Numbered from the stretch's first letter, positions 47,409-59,273 are shown. The stretch is 64,000 bases of DNA from Agroathelia rolfsii (GCA_018343915.1 JABRWF010000005.1:3259001-3323000); one strand, 5' to 3'. Program-made: numbers and translations. The notes: a model not told the origin generated them from the letters alone.

Positions 47409-49297
47409 GATAGGGAACGACAAGTAAAAGAATGTTAGCAGATTTAAAAGAAAGTAAAGCTGTCTTGAAGCGGTCGTGTGCTTGTTTACACAGAGAGAAG
47501 ACGCTAGCGCTGTCTCCGTGTGAGGATGAGAGTAGAAGAAAAACTGGAGTCGCCAGGAATGTGGTCTGAGAGGTTATTGTGGGCGGAGTTTTAAAGGTAC
47601 ACCGTTTTCTTGATTTCACTTGGCAAGGGGCATCCCGCATATTGCTATGACACCGACTCATTACAGGTATGAAAAGCAAGGGGTGTGCGACAAAGAGCAT
47701 TCCTAGGGAATTGATTACATGAGCTGAAGCCGAAGTTTACTAGTTGGTCGTGATCGGTATCTTGCCTTGTTGATTTGGTTTGTTGTTGAAATAGTCTTCC
47801 AAGTTGTAATGTCGATGTGTTGACCAGCTAAAGTTCGCCAAAAGACTTTCCAGAAGCCACCATAATGCAGATAGATCACCCAACTCGTGAGCATGAAGCG
47901 GAGGAAGAACAAAGCGTAGTAGACCAGAGGACCTGCGGTTTGAAAGAGAGAAAAGTACCAAAGCGATTGTTCTTTGTTCCTATGCAAAAATATGCCATGC
48001 CAAAGCTTGCTGTGACAGAGTATTTTAGAAGGTCACAATGTGCAAAACACCAGCACCAAAACCAAAAAAAAAAAGACAGAACTCGAACGCACTCAACATA
48101 TATCCAACAAGTTCTAAATAAACATGTCCACGACTTGCGTTTCGGAATCTCGGGATACTCGCCACCCCGCCACCACATCCACCGCCACCCGCATTTGCAG
48201 CGCCACCCCGCCCGCGGCTGTCCCGCCCAAGCTCCCGGTTGGCGAAACCAGCCCCGACAACGATTGTTTCAGTCAACAGATCTCATCTCCACTAACCCCA
48301 ACGGCTCAAGACGTACAACTTGAGCCCGATGAAGTTTTTACGCGGCCTATCTTTAGACAGCTGGTAGATGTGGACCATGTTGACCAATAGCGGCGCGACA
48401 TCCCGCCTAACGCCGACGGCGACACTCATGGATCGAAAAAGATTTCTCACGAAACCAAGCTTCAAGAGGGGATAGATGTTACATTCACAGCCAGCCCCGA
48501 CTCCAAAACATCCTGTTCACCCTGGTCGAATAAATCACAAGTCCGAAGCTGTCATCCCAGCTTCGGATGCGACACCTTGATCACGATAAACTCCCGACCG
48601 GAAACCGTACGATTTATTGCAGGACAACCTGTGTCTGAAAATGCTGGGCGTGAGACGGAAGCTACGTACTCTTCCAGATCCGAATGAAGTTCTCAAGGCG
48701 CGGATACCATTATGGAAGTTGAGACGGTTGATGAGCAATGATGAGCCCGATAGTTTGCGGTGAAAAACTTTAGGCGCATATATTGTGGAATTTCGTGGCT
48801 CGGGGTTGACAGAGGAGAAAAACTAGTACATGTGTTGATAGATAGATGGATAAATAGGTGTTTATAAATATTTAAATGCGATATGGCGCACGTTGTGATA
48901 GCGCACTACTAATAAGTGATTGGATTTTGAAGGGAAGTGTAGTCCCATCTCCTTCCTTTTCTTGTTCATCAGATCAAGGGCAAAGAACCATATGGTACAG
49001 TCTAGAACCATAGATCGAAGTAAGGATAGAACAAGGATACGCTGAAAAATTATATTGTACAAAAAATGTGAGGAAAGGAAAGACGAAATGAGAGAAAGTG
49101 CGGGTAGTATCGGCGGTCCATTGAGAGTAAAGCACGGATAACGAAAAGCCAAATATACAGAGAAGCAAGATGGAATCATGAAATTGGATATCTTGAAAAA
49201 TTGGGAAAGAAGCCGTGGAGCAAATGTAAAGAGTATGCATAGGAAGACTAGAAGAAGAAGAAAAAGAAGAATCGTAAAAGCAAAGAATTATCCGATA
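47409..49297. other. Intergenic region, no supported gene
   Basis: About 1.9 kb. The first few hundred bases are the promoter side of the glucanase. An 88-codon frame at 48124-48390 begins with ATG but has no recognisable product, and the opposite strand is also open there. The last part is AT-rich and probably holds the 3' UTR of the next minus-strand gene. Confidence 0.45.
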
Positions 49298-50548
49298 TCA
49301 TAGAGTAGAGACGACAGCCTTCATAGACACCCCACGACCTGTACGCAAACTACCATGTATCTCATTCACTTCAGACCAGGCATTTGGATTTTTAAGCTCA
49401 AGGCGCTCGTTCAGTGATACTGGCATACCGATGGAGCCTGAGCTGATCATACTTGTCGTGCTCGGGTCGGGAGTGACTGGCACATCGGCCACTGCTGTCC
49501 CATGGCCGTTGACACTGTGTACGAAGTTCATTAGGGGCGAGCTGAAGTCCCATGCATCTCCATTGCCAGCAACCTCGACAGAAAACGCAATTGTTCCGGA
49601 AGGCGTTGTAACCTGTTCCACAGTCGAGGAAGAGGACGCGGAGGACACATCAGATAGCGGTGAACGATGAGGTGAAGTGCTGGCGCTATGCGAGAGCTCA
49701 AATTGTGCCCGCTTCCGTGACGTCGAGGGCTCCGATGAAGCTGTTACCGGTGGGTGGGAGCGGCTTATCGACGCAGATGCAGATGTAGAAGCAACAATAT
49801 TTGCCTGCGATGAATCATATGGGAGAGATGAGATGATGGCCGCAAGAGGAATAGGCGGGAGCTGTCGCTTTCCACTGCGGGTTGGCTGGGGCTGGCTGTG
49901 GCTCGAAGTAATGCTGCTAACGCTATTGGAATGATGACGACGATGATAGCTTGATGCCGCTCGGGGCTCTACTAGTGCAGCTTTACTACTGTTAGTCCGT
50001 GAGGACGATGTTGATGCTGATGGCCCTGAAGCCACTGGAGGCACCGGAATAGCTGGAAGAGGACGGGGCCTGGTGGATGTGCCTCTGAGAGTACTACTGC
50101 TCGTTGCAATCGATGATGTTGATACAGTCGAATTGACCGTCAATAAGGAGCTAGGCGAACTTGACCTTGCTCTTTGAAGATAGCTCGGATCGACATGCTC
50201 GCGTGTAGGCAGAGTTACATTCATGCTGCGCGATCTCTTTCTCGCGAGGCTGGCTTGCAGCGGAGCCTCATTTCCGGGTGATGGCATGTTCAATTGTTGC
50301 ACCTCTGGAGGGATGCTAGGAAGCGGCGCATCTGGCGGACTGAACAGAGGCGGAGATCGTGAGATAGCTCGGCGGATATGACGAAGCGCAGGTCGTTGTG
50401 TGGGAGGCTTTGGCGGGCTGGCAGGGGGCGTCTGGACCTGGACCGCTTTGCTCATAGCAGGCATTTTGTGCAGTGAGACGCTCCTGGGAGGATAAGCCGG
50501 ATGGGGAGCGATTACGTTCAACGTAGACGCAGCGGTGAGGGTGGCCAT
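49298..50548 (-). CDS. Ser/Pro-rich protein of unknown function, 416 aa
   Basis: A single uninterrupted frame from ATG to stop. No domain is recognised. The N-terminal half has Pro-rich patches (QTPPASPPKPPTQRP, RPLPAIPVPPVASGP, LPPIPLAA) that could bind SH3 or WW domains. A basic stretch (ALRHIRRAISRSP) and long Ser runs are present. The C-terminal about 110 residues look more ordered (GTIAFSVEVAGNGDAWDF, SPLMNFVHSVNGHG, LNERLELKNPNAWSEV) and may be a small conserved domain. The upstream region to 50.6 kb is a plausible promoter. Confidence 0.75.
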   Translation of the reverse strand: MATLTAASTLNVIAPHPAYPPRSVSLHKMPAMSKAVQVQTPPASPPKPPTQRPALRHIRRAISRSPPLFSPPDAPLPSIPPEVQQLNMPSPGNEAPLQASLARKRSRSMNVTLPTREHVDPSYLQRARSSSPSSLLTVNSTVSTSSIATSSSTLRGTSTRPRPLPAIPVPPVASGPSASTSSSRTNSSKAALVEPRAASSYHRRHHSNSVSSITSSHSQPQPTRSGKRQLPPIPLAAIISSLPYDSSQANIVASTSASASISRSHPPVTASSEPSTSRKRAQFELSHSASTSPHRSPLSDVSSASSSSTVEQVTTPSGTIAFSVEVAGNGDAWDFSSPLMNFVHSVNGHGTAVADVPVTPDPSTTSMISSGSIGMPVSLNERLELKNPNAWSEVNEIHGSLRTGRGVSMKAVVSTL

Positions 50549-51968
50549 GATATTTAGTGAGTAGCTTTACTCACCTGAGCATGCCAACATATATGAGCCT
50601 CGTGATAAGTCAGCAGGGGGGATGGAAAAGATGGCGCACGACGAGGTATGGACGCATAACCGGAGCAATCATGATGATCTAGATGGATGGCGTCCATGGT
50701 TCCGGATTGGATAAGACTGTGATATCATATTTAGCCTGAGTATACACGGTAACTATACCATGGAGAAAGATCATCTCGTGCTTCGGTATACCCCCAGCAG
50801 AGCCCTATCGCGGCCGCTAAGGCAGTCGCCTGATCCGTTTCCATAGTAGATGCTAGGACCTGCAGCTGCATGATGCATCCTTGCTTCCAGGACCTACATG
50901 ATGTATTATTACGACTGCACCTCACACAGGCCTCACAGCCCAGAAGGCCTGATACCGGGACGGATTCGGCTAGCGAAGTTCTATGGAGATGTAACGTTTT
51001 GATTCGTGCGTGGATCAGCTGGCCGCCAACGCTGTGACCGGCAGTGTGTACAGCCCCAACGATTTTCAAAAGTCGCATCATCTTTGAGGGCCATCCGTGT
51101 CAGAGCGGCGTAGACGGAGGAATGATTGAGTAAAATCCCCCCTCTCTCCAGCATTATATCCAGCGCGATTGAGTACCACTTGAGGGCTCGGAGAAAGATT
51201 GGTGGACGTTAGATTTCACAGCACAAACTATAGAAATCTCGAGGCATGTGTTGGACTGCAATCAATAGATGCCTCTTTCCGGGTCTGCTCGTTAAGCGCA
51301 TACAATGCTGAGTGAGTGAGGTGGCCCATCAAAACATCAAGATTGTATCAGTTCAAACCGCCCCTCCATCAACTTCGCAGGATTGATGCGCTGCCAGAGC
51401 TGAACTCTTTGATTTGGGACAACATAGGGCCCGCAACATACGTACGCGTCGGATTTCCGTCTGTTGGAGCCTACTCGGCTACAGTAGCACTAGCGACGAC
51501 ATCAAAATAGTAAGTCAAAATTGGAATATATGATTCATGTATGATGTGTACAATGATGGTGCGAGTGTTATCCGCACTAGAACACCATTTTTGAACACGG
51601 TAATTCCATATTCCATATTAAAAGTGATTTAATAGGTCATTAGAGAAAACATAGCGGAGAAATCATATATCATATCGAACATATCATGTTAACCAGTTCA
51701 ACAGCATCAGAAGCATAGTCTAGGCAAGACGCAAACTCAAAGATGCGCAAAAGGAGGATAGTATAAAGGGAAAAATCAATGAAAGGAGGGGAATAAAAAC
51801 GTAGAGTAAGAGAAAAAGGATCAGGTGCTTTCAACGAGCATTGAACAAGATGAATACCAAACAATGTGCCTACCACCCCACCTCACATTATAGGCTCGAT
51901 CAAGCTTGATCAAGGCCCACTACGGCGTGCACCATCATCTGTATCACAACACATGCACCGCTCCGAAA
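50549..51968. other. Intergenic region
   Basis: About 1.4 kb upstream of the Ser/Pro-rich gene. No gene-like frames or RNA genes were recognised. Confidence 0.45.
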
Positions 51969-52670
51969 TCATTGAATCAAGTCGGGCATGAGCCGTCTAG
52001 AGGATGCCCGACCGACTATTGACTCGGAAGCGTCGCCTCGATTACATTTCGTCCCGTGGAGCTCCAGCAATTTTCTGCACTATGTAAGCTCTCGCTACCC
52101 TGATAAGCAAAATATACCACTCACGGGAAAAAACATCGATTGCTGCTCCGAGGATATGTATGCATCCATCATGTTCGTAGGGCCCGGTGCAGCATGCCAT
52201 TCCACTTCAACCATGGCTCCGCACGGTAATTCCTTACTACTACAGGATGTTTCAGGTAATGGCTTGTTGTACATATTCGAGTTAATGGGGGCAGCGGGCG
52301 GTGCATCATTAGCAACTACGGAAGGTATTGAATATGACAATGGACCTGTGCCTGCGGGATAGGAGAACGCGTGATACGATCCATTGACTGAGTGATCAAT
52401 GGGCTCGAAGGTCACGAGAAATGGTGCCAGCCGCGGAACCTGACCCTTCAAATGAAAGACACTATAGGTATCATCCTTGATGAAATTCAGGATCCGGAGC
52501 AACGTGTAATCAGAGCGGTTGGTGACGGGTGTAAGGAGATAGTGTTGGTGAATCACTTGATCAGGACCAGTTCCAGTGAGTGATGAGTGGATGGATGGAT
52601 TAGAATTGTTATGACCCTGACCCACTACCACTACCTCACGTATGTGTGTCGGCCCTAGGCCACAATACAT
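51969..52670 (-). CDS. Possible gene or 3' extension, product unrecognised
   Basis: An ATG-initiated 191-codon frame runs from 52670 to 52095. A splice from CCC (donor gtgagt at about 52121) to an acceptor near 52081 would extend it to a TGA at 51969. Composition is protein-like (HQHYLLTPVTNRSDYTLL, PFLVTFEPIDHS), and no family is recognised. Its start lies inside the last intron of the 260-aa model just upstream on the same strand. It may therefore be a separate gene, an alternative 3' part of that gene, or chance. The plus strand is also partly open here, which lowers confidence. Confidence 0.3.
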
Positions 52671-53548
52671 AGATATACGCCATTAGTAGGGAGGAGGAGG
52701 GTTTAGAGAGCATGTTTTATAAAACATACGATGCCACGGAAATTTTGTTCGTAGCATTTGACAAGCCCCCGCCTACCGCTTTGATTCGTTTTGGCGCAGG
52801 TATCAAAACATCAGCACCACCATCACGATCTTTCTCCGAGCTCGTTTTCCTCTTACGTTTCTTTTGCTTTGCGAAATGAGCGGCGAAGCCTAATACTGCG
52901 GCATGTGCGGGAGACTTTATCAAGCCTGGGCATTTCCTATGAGCATGGTGGTACGCTTCAGAGTTGTATATAGTCAGATATTTCGTCTCCACGACTCCGG
53001 GGGCCACCTCGTTTGCAACGATTTGGTGGCAAGTACCAGACATGTTGAAGAGCCCTTCCTCACCCCGAGATGAAGCACGTTCTAAAGTACCAGGAAGAAC
53101 ACGTTCGTCAAGTTGGAAGGCGTCATGCTCCTCCCACTTCTGAGTGCTCCAGTAACGGAATCGCGTCCACTTGGGAGCGTCTATATAGCCTGCATTTTGA
53201 ACCTCTTCCGGATTTGGCACGAAGCTCACGTGGAAGGGGATCATGTTGCCCGGCTCCAATTCGTTGGACGGGTGCTGTAACAACTCCGGCCTTGGAAACT
53301 GTTTAACCTTGTGTACGAAAAAATATGGGGTGTTGGAACCCTTGATAAAACTGGGCTGGTGTTTGATGGTGCTTTGGAACGACGAATAGCTGAATGGACC
53401 AACAGTGCTGATTAGTGCAGATGAGATTAATGAAGTTGCATTGGATTCATCAATGAGATTACCCTTCTTCTTGGTCTTTCAGGTTTAAAATCTGGTCTGA
53501 TGGCACGAGAGAATCGGTTTGTGAAGTAACTTCCGTTAGGACAGCCAT
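52636..53548 (-). CDS. Unrecognised protein, 260 aa
   Basis: Three exons: 53548-53463, 53407-52730 and a 19-nt last exon 52654-52636, with consistent phases. The last intron has a strong branch site (TACTAAT) and the next AG is used. No known family is recognised. The middle is globular (GPFSYSSFQSTIKHQP, FFVHKVKQFPRPELLQHP, PKWTRFRYWSTQKWEEHD, ETKYLTIYNSEAYHHAHR). The C-terminus has a basic cluster (KQKKRKRKTS and KRIKAVGG) that looks like a bipartite nuclear localisation signal. A nuclear role is therefore inferred. The alternative would splice into the downstream frame at 52670; no junction I tried keeps that frame. Confidence 0.55.
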
Positions 53549-54364
53549 GATGGGGTGCTTAACAGTCAACAGAAACGTTTAGGCTCAGACCATACTGATA
53601 AGCCTTTTTGTATCATAAAGAAAGGACACAACCGCTTTGTTCTAAGCAAAGGTGGTGTACTGGCATCCTCTGAGCCGTGGTAGGAATAATTGATTATGGT
53701 GTACAAAACAAACGGCAATGAAGTGGCATTGCGACCTCCAGGACAATGGCCATTGTGGTTTTTTTATCTCTTCATTTTGTGGCGACAAGCAGTGCAAATT
53801 TGGTGTTGAACAAACACGCTGAGGTCTTTGTATTCGGCTAGACAAGCTGTTCGAGTTGGAGTTGTTGTCTGAATAAAGTCTTTCACCACCACTGGCACAG
53901 TCGGTAGACGCACAGAATAATAACCGACGGCCCGAGCTTCCGGCGACCAGCCGCACATGAGGCGCTGCGTGTCACGTACAAGTCCGTCTGCTGACTCTAC
54001 TGCTTCTCTCGGATTGTGATTGGCCATATCTATCCACCAGAAAAATTTTGTATGTCTAGGCGAAGACACAAGTACACAAGCTGCTCAACTTTCAACTCGG
54101 ACTTCCCTCATTGACATTAACAATTTCAATTTCCTCATTTTTCCTTCTGGACCTGTGCTAGACAAAGACAGGCTTTCGATTCTCCATACTAATACTGTGA
54201 TGTTCTCATAAAGCTGTGAAACTGTCTTTGTTATCGTTCATCGACTCCGCAAGTACTTTGGTGCTCTGTAAAGTCTAGACAATGGCTCGGGCCCGTCTGG
54301 TATGTTTTCAAGTGATATTCAGAATACCCGGCTATCTACGTAAGGCTACAGAAAGATAGCCGCT

Positions 54365-54423
54365 CAATATATCATCATATGGAACTTTCGTTTTCTGCTG
54401 GGCACACTTATTCTCTTTCTCTG
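54365..54423. repeat. Diverged direct repeat, copy A
   Basis: 59 bp beginning CAATATATCATCATATGGA and ending CTTTCTCTG. It is alignable without gaps to 54936-54994 with about eight differences by eye. Read on the minus strand, both copies encode a similar peptide (CAQQKTKVPYDDIL here). Confidence 0.7.
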
Positions 54424-54935
54424 TCGGATGCCGTCCACCCCCGTCGCTCATTAGACTTTGAATCAGGTAAATCCGATACCGTAAGGTCTTATCATAGTTG
54501 TCTTGGCTCATGGCGTACATTGTATGCCTTGATCGATAAGCGGCATAACCATCAAACATATCACAGAATATTTTTGGCACATATTCTCCAGTGAGCGCCT
54601 GTGATGTATCCGTCGACATGATGCATCACATCTTGGATTTATGTGTCATTATACCCATGGGAACATGTATAAACGACAATCTATCGATGTTTACAATCTG
54701 TTGTCTTCTTCTACCGTCCCTATGGGAAAACCGGTGGGATACGCTATAAATCATGATTTGCATTCCATAGGGATCATTCAGCTCGCTGTCACAAGCCATC
54801 AAGAAACCCTGTCGTATGGGTAGCAGATACATTCACAGCTCTGCAGTGTCTTATGAAAGGTGGTTGCTTTCAACCCTCTTCACTCATCTCCGAGTACAGT
54901 TATGGTCGATAGCCTCAAGAAATTGCTCTGGCTCC

Positions 54936-54994
54936 CAATATACCATCATATGGAGCTTTCGTTTCCTGCTGAGCACATGTATCCCCTTTCTCTG
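54936..54994. repeat. Diverged direct repeat, copy B
   Basis: Second copy of the 59-bp segment, 571 bp downstream in the same orientation. The minus-strand peptide is CAQQETKAPYDGIL. The flanks do not align obviously, so only a short core has survived or been copied. Confidence 0.7.
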
Positions 54995-56471
54995 ACTCGT
55001 TTCTATGCCTTCCTCTACTTTTTGGGATACTGATTTCCACAACTGAGGTCTCACATCCGTTTGTAAAGACGACACTGTGGGAGATCCATTCTACGTGTCT
55101 TTGTTTTTCTGATAGAACATCCCCAAAACAAATGATTCTGCCGAGATACAGAGACCAGTGTCGTACAAACCAATCCGGAAGTCTTATACTCTTCCCACGT
55201 CCAGTATGTGCTCCGCGGGCCGAGCGGTTCACACCAGAGTATAGTTAGCTCCGTCTCAGCAGGTAAGACTTTGGAGGCTTTGGGGCCTTTATACTTCCAG
55301 CTCTAAATCATTCTCTCATGACCCTATGCCGTACACGCACGTAATATTGTCATTTCAGACGTTAACGTGCCACCATAGAGGTGCAAGAGGAAATCAATAC
55401 CACTGGAGGTGTGTTTTGAGGTATTCACCTTGACGGTGTCGGCCGTACCCTCACCTGTCTGTCAATGTTACAAATCACCTTCACAAACACATGTGCCCGT
55501 AAGATGATATTGTTGAATCATACGTACGGCTTTACTCCGTCAACATGGATAGCATTGAGCAGGTATATTTCCCGAAACGTGACGCTGTACTTGCCATGAA
55601 ATAAACGTATCCTTTTTACATATAAACAACCATTGAGAGAACAGCATTCGTGCAGTGTATACTCGAACACAATCCAATCCTAGACATGTGAGGGTACATG
55701 CTATAAATGTTAATTAGAGGGGGACATACTTCATGGATATTCATTGATAGCCTCCACGTTCACCATATCCACCTATTCAATCCTCCGATCACCCTTCAAC
55801 AAATCACACATATAGCATATAACTAATATCATACCCTTAAACTATTATGTACGCATGTACGCATCGTGCCCTCCTATTGCGGTCCTATTGGCCCCTTGCT
55901 ACTCCCGCCGGCAACCCAATGGGAAATAGAAAGATCGGCAGAAGTATTCCTAGTGGGAGTTCTCCCCCTCCGATCAAACACTAGTTTATTATAACAATAA
56001 GTTGCGATGATTTGGGGAAAAAAAGAAAAAAACTGCGAGTATGATGTTCCTTCATCCATGAGATCGGGCCGGATCAGCATCTGACAGAGAAGGAAGGGAA
56101 TGAGGAGGATCGTCGAACGCCACTGCAAGTCGTAATCATGCCATAATACACAAGGCAACACGTCAAGGGCTTAAAATGCATAGGATTAACATATGTACAT
56201 AGAATGCATACCATATATATATGCAAGTATTACGGGCATAATTACGACTAGGTCGATCAGAGAGTGCTAGGAGAGGAGAATAGCAAGAAAATAAAACAAA
56301 GCAAAGAAAGCGAGAAACCTGTGTGCGTGGAGGTGATTAGTGATTGACGATCGACCAACGGCTAATGAAGAGAAAGACTCACTATGATACAGGATTATTC
56401 TACATTCTATATTTTATCTTCATAAAGATAAAGACGCAAAAAGACATCTTTCTTTTTCACGATGATCACAA

Positions 56472-57716
56472 TCATTCCGCGCTAAGGTCCATGATCCAGC
56501 GCGCGACCTCAACAGCAAGTTGCTTCACGAGCACACGCTCCCCTTCGCGTACGATGGGCAACACTCGCGCCTCAAACTTGTCTGGGTGCCAGTTGAGCAA
56601 CTCGGAGCGGATCTTGTCCTTGGAGTGGGCATAGCGCTGAGGATGAAGCATGAATTCGCGCACGCGTGTCTCGGTAACCTCGCCAGGTGTGAGCACAGGC
56701 CAGGGCAGCTGCACAGCGTCGATGTTCACTAGTGGCGCCTGGGGCTTCCTGATCTCACGCCACTTGGCGTCATACAAGCCAAAGACATCCCAGACATTGC
56801 CATTAGCGTCCTGCTGCTGGAATTGCTGCTGCTGCTGGCGCTTCTCTTGCTGACGTTGCCTCCGCTGGCGGTCGAACTCTTCGCATTGGCGCCTTGCCTC
56901 CTCATCACAGCGCTGCTTTTGGCGCTGTGCCTCAAAGGCGGCAGCCTCCGCCTCCTCGCGCCGTCGACGGTCCTCGCGCGCACGCTTGCGTGTTTCTTCC
57001 TGGTCAGCAAGGCGGCGCATGCGCTCAACACGCAATCGCTCCGCCTCGGCCTTGAACCGCACCCACTGGTCCTCGCGGCGCTTGCGCTCGGTGGATTCGC
57101 GCTCCTCACGCGCAAGCTTCTCACGATGCAGTCGGCGCTTCTCCTCACGCTGTCGCTCGCGCTCGGGGGCTTCGAGTGTGGCGCGGGCGATCCTATCCTC
57201 GTACATCGTCACTTTGCGTGCTTCATAGGTGTTTTCGGCGAGATGACGTAGGTCCGAGAGAAACTGCTGTTGTTCGCGGGTCAGCTGACGCCCTGCTGTT
57301 CGGTACTCTGCCAGCTTGAGCAGCTCAAAGACGTCAGATCCTAGATCCGGATCTTGATTCACGGACGGACGAGATAGACTGGACGAGAGCGGGTCCATGC
57401 GCCGCTGCCCGCGCTCTCTTGTGCGCTCGGGGCCACTGACGCGCCGGGACTCCTTGGGCGTGGTGGGCTGTTCATCCGTTGGTTTGGGAGTTGGATAGAC
57501 AAATGAAGGGATTTCGAGCGCGCCAGGCATCTTGGGAGAGGTTGAGTCGGAATGGATGGGGTACGGAAGGCGGGATGGACCGGCTTGGGCATTGTTGTCA
57601 GGTTTGGGTTTGGATTTGGGATGGTTGACTTTCGGGGACGGTGGCGGGACATGGTTCGCTCGTGCTGAGTTATGGGCGCGGGTGGCGTTACCGCGTTTAT
57701 GCGTGGTTCTGAACAT
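56472..57716 (-). CDS. Coiled-coil protein with C-terminal J-like domain, 414 aa
   Basis: A single frame from the ATG at 57716 to the stop at 56472. The N-terminal about 120 residues are Pro/Ser-rich and basic. Residues about 180-330 are a dense Arg/Glu/Gln coiled coil ending in a poly-Gln run. The C-terminal about 85 residues (LPWPVLTPGEVTETRV ... LNWHPDKFEARVLPIV ... VEVARWIMDLSAE) hold an HPD motif at 377-379. They match the end of the 1499-aa protein at 26774-31345 (MPWPTLKRVN ... RRWHPDRFDTQILPKV). This J-like segment resembles the NFKBIL1 C-terminus and lacks a recognisable complete DnaJ fold. Function is unknown; an Hsp70-linked scaffold is possible. Confidence 0.8.
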   Translation of the reverse strand: MFRTTHKRGNATRAHNSARANHVPPPSPKVNHPKSKPKPDNNAQAGPSRLPYPIHSDSTSPKMPGALEIPSFVYPTPKPTDEQPTTPKESRRVSGPERTRERGQRRMDPLSSSLSRPSVNQDPDLGSDVFELLKLAEYRTAGRQLTREQQQFLSDLRHLAENTYEARKVTMYEDRIARATLEAPERERQREEKRRLHREKLAREERESTERKRREDQWVRFKAEAERLRVERMRRLADQEETRKRAREDRRRREEAEAAAFEAQRQKQRCDEEARRQCEEFDRQRRQRQQEKRQQQQQFQQQDANGNVWDVFGLYDAKWREIRKPQAPLVNIDAVQLPWPVLTPGEVTETRVREFMLHPQRYAHSKDKIRSELLNWHPDKFEARVLPIVREGERVLVKQLAVEVARWIMDLSAE

Positions 57717-57960
57717 GGTGACGCAGAGTCTGGTGCTGGGAGGAGGTACACGTCGAGATGGGTCAAGATGCGATGGGTGTTGACAGTGTGGGAGACGCGT
57801 TGATAAGTAGATGCGCGACGCGTTAGGCGAGATATGCGCAGGCAAATGATAATATAGACCCTAAATGATGAGCAGACCGGAGGGAGATGTTAGTACGAGT
57901 GTCCCAGATGCACCAGGCGAGAGACGAGGGGGAAACGCTAGGTAAGCTGGCGGCACTCGT

Positions 57961-57972
57961 GGGGGGGGGGGG
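57961..57972. repeat. Poly-G tract (G12)
   Basis: Twelve consecutive G residues on the plus strand lie 245 bp upstream of the start of the minus-strand J-like gene, which reads it as C12. It is probably polymorphic in length and may be miscounted in assembly. Confidence 0.75.
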
Positions 57973-58012
57973 CAGCTTTATAGGGCGAGGTGGGCAAGGG
58001 ACACACTCGACT

Positions 58013-58322
58013 TCAACGCTTCCATAAAAGGCAGTTCATCCATATAAGGCAGTTAGCATCTGCTTCCGCCACAACACGGACCCCGGAACGACTCGCATCC
58101 GACCCGCTTGATAAACGACTGCTCGCTGCCTGCGCTGCCTTCATAGCTGGATAGTAGGGCACACACTTCAACAAGGATCCAATTCTCGGTTAATTTTGCG
58201 TGGACACACAACCACTTGTATACACCAGAAAATTCTTTGTACTTGGGTTTCGACAAACGGACCACCGAGACCACAGCGACGGGCTGACAACCGCTCCCCT
58301 CAGCGGCCTTTGGTAAACTCAT
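58013..58322 (-). CDS. Possible small gene, 76 aa, product unrecognised
   Basis: Two exons, 58322-58226 and 58146-58013, joined across a 79-nt intron (gtgtat ... tccag), keep the frame for 77 codons including the stop. There is no signal peptide and no known motif. The last residues (NCLIWMNCLLWKR) come from an imperfect 18-bp tandem duplication (AACTGCCTTATATGGATG then AACTGCCTTTTATGGAAG). Short length and lack of homology make this weak; it could be promoter or leader sequence of the J-like gene instead. Confidence 0.3.
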
Positions 58323-58764
58323 GATCACAACTTGTAAACAACCAAGAGAGAGGTGATTGGGGGTTCCAAGAGTTATTTATACTTCTAGAAGCGGAAGATG
58401 ACGAGAGTCCAGATACTTGGCCTTGGCTTTCAATGACCCGGAGTCATGTGTCTATAACAGTAGCAAGCCTGGCTATAGGATAAATGCACTCATTAAGTTG
58501 ACTATTGTAGCGTCTAAATTGAAGATATTAGATAGATAGAACTTTATCATTCTATTCTAAGTATACATATGCTTTGGGAATTAGCGGAATCATGTTATTG
58601 CCCTTCCAACAATCAAAGAAGAAATATGGATACTAGACATGCACCCCACCCTACGTAATCCATGTTTATGCTCAACCAGGAAGCTATAGTAGAACCACTA
58701 TTCACGCCCTTTAAAGCCTACACGCATTTACAGTCAAGTCTATAATGATGGTGGATTGTGCTTA

Positions 58765-59273
58765 TCAGAGCGGACCGTCCATGACACCGTTTTCATCGAT
58801 AACGTTCTTGATCTCGACTTGGACGCCTCGAGCCCAGAGCTGTACAAAACGGGTAACAGCGATCACTTGATCTCGATTTTCCATGAACGTAAATGTCCCC
58901 TTGACTCGCCAATCCCACGTCCGATTAGGTGAATCCCCGCTTTCTTTTGTCGAGCTTGAAGACTTCCTTTCATAAGTCGTGATAACGGCCCGGGGTAGCG
59001 AGCCCGGCCCCACCCCTTATTCTGCAAAACAGAAAACAGGAAGAGGAGTGATAGCTGAGCGCTGAGTGGGAATAGTACAAAAACCTGCGTAAGTTTATCT
59101 TTCATGAAGGGGTATGCCACTGGCGAATGAGGAGGAAACCGAAGCTTTGCTTTAGTAAACTCTGTAAATCAATACCGTTGAGATGCGTCATAGGTGCAAG
59201 AGTTGTATACTCGAATGAGATGATATGACGAATGAAAAACGTAGTTCATTGAACTGTGTGGAACCCCGGTCAT
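58765..59273 (-). CDS. Possible small gene, 5' part unresolved
   Basis: The 3' exon reads in one frame to the TGA at 58765 and looks globular (TWDWRVKGTFTFMENRDQ, VIAVTRFVQLWARGVQVEI). Upstream, a segment encoding KLRFPPHSPVAYPFMKDKL could be an earlier exon across an intron ending near 59025. An ATG at 59273 is a candidate start, but I could not find junctions that keep one frame throughout. A second reading of the middle stops at 58863. The family is not recognised. It lies between the J-like gene and TOA2, both also minus. Confidence 0.4.

Larger units (their letters stand above)
53549..56471. other. Gene-poor region with a duplicated segment
   Basis: About 2.9 kb with no supported gene. 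It contains two diverged copies of a 59-bp segment (see repeats). Short minus-strand frames cross both copies. Downstream of 55.2 kb nothing is seen. Confidence 0.45.

Noticed and set aside
48124..48390. 88-codon ATG frame, Pro/Thr-rich
   Set aside because: The opposite strand is also open, there is no splice continuation and no recognisable motif; a simple extension through the short gtag segment would need a 27-nt intron.
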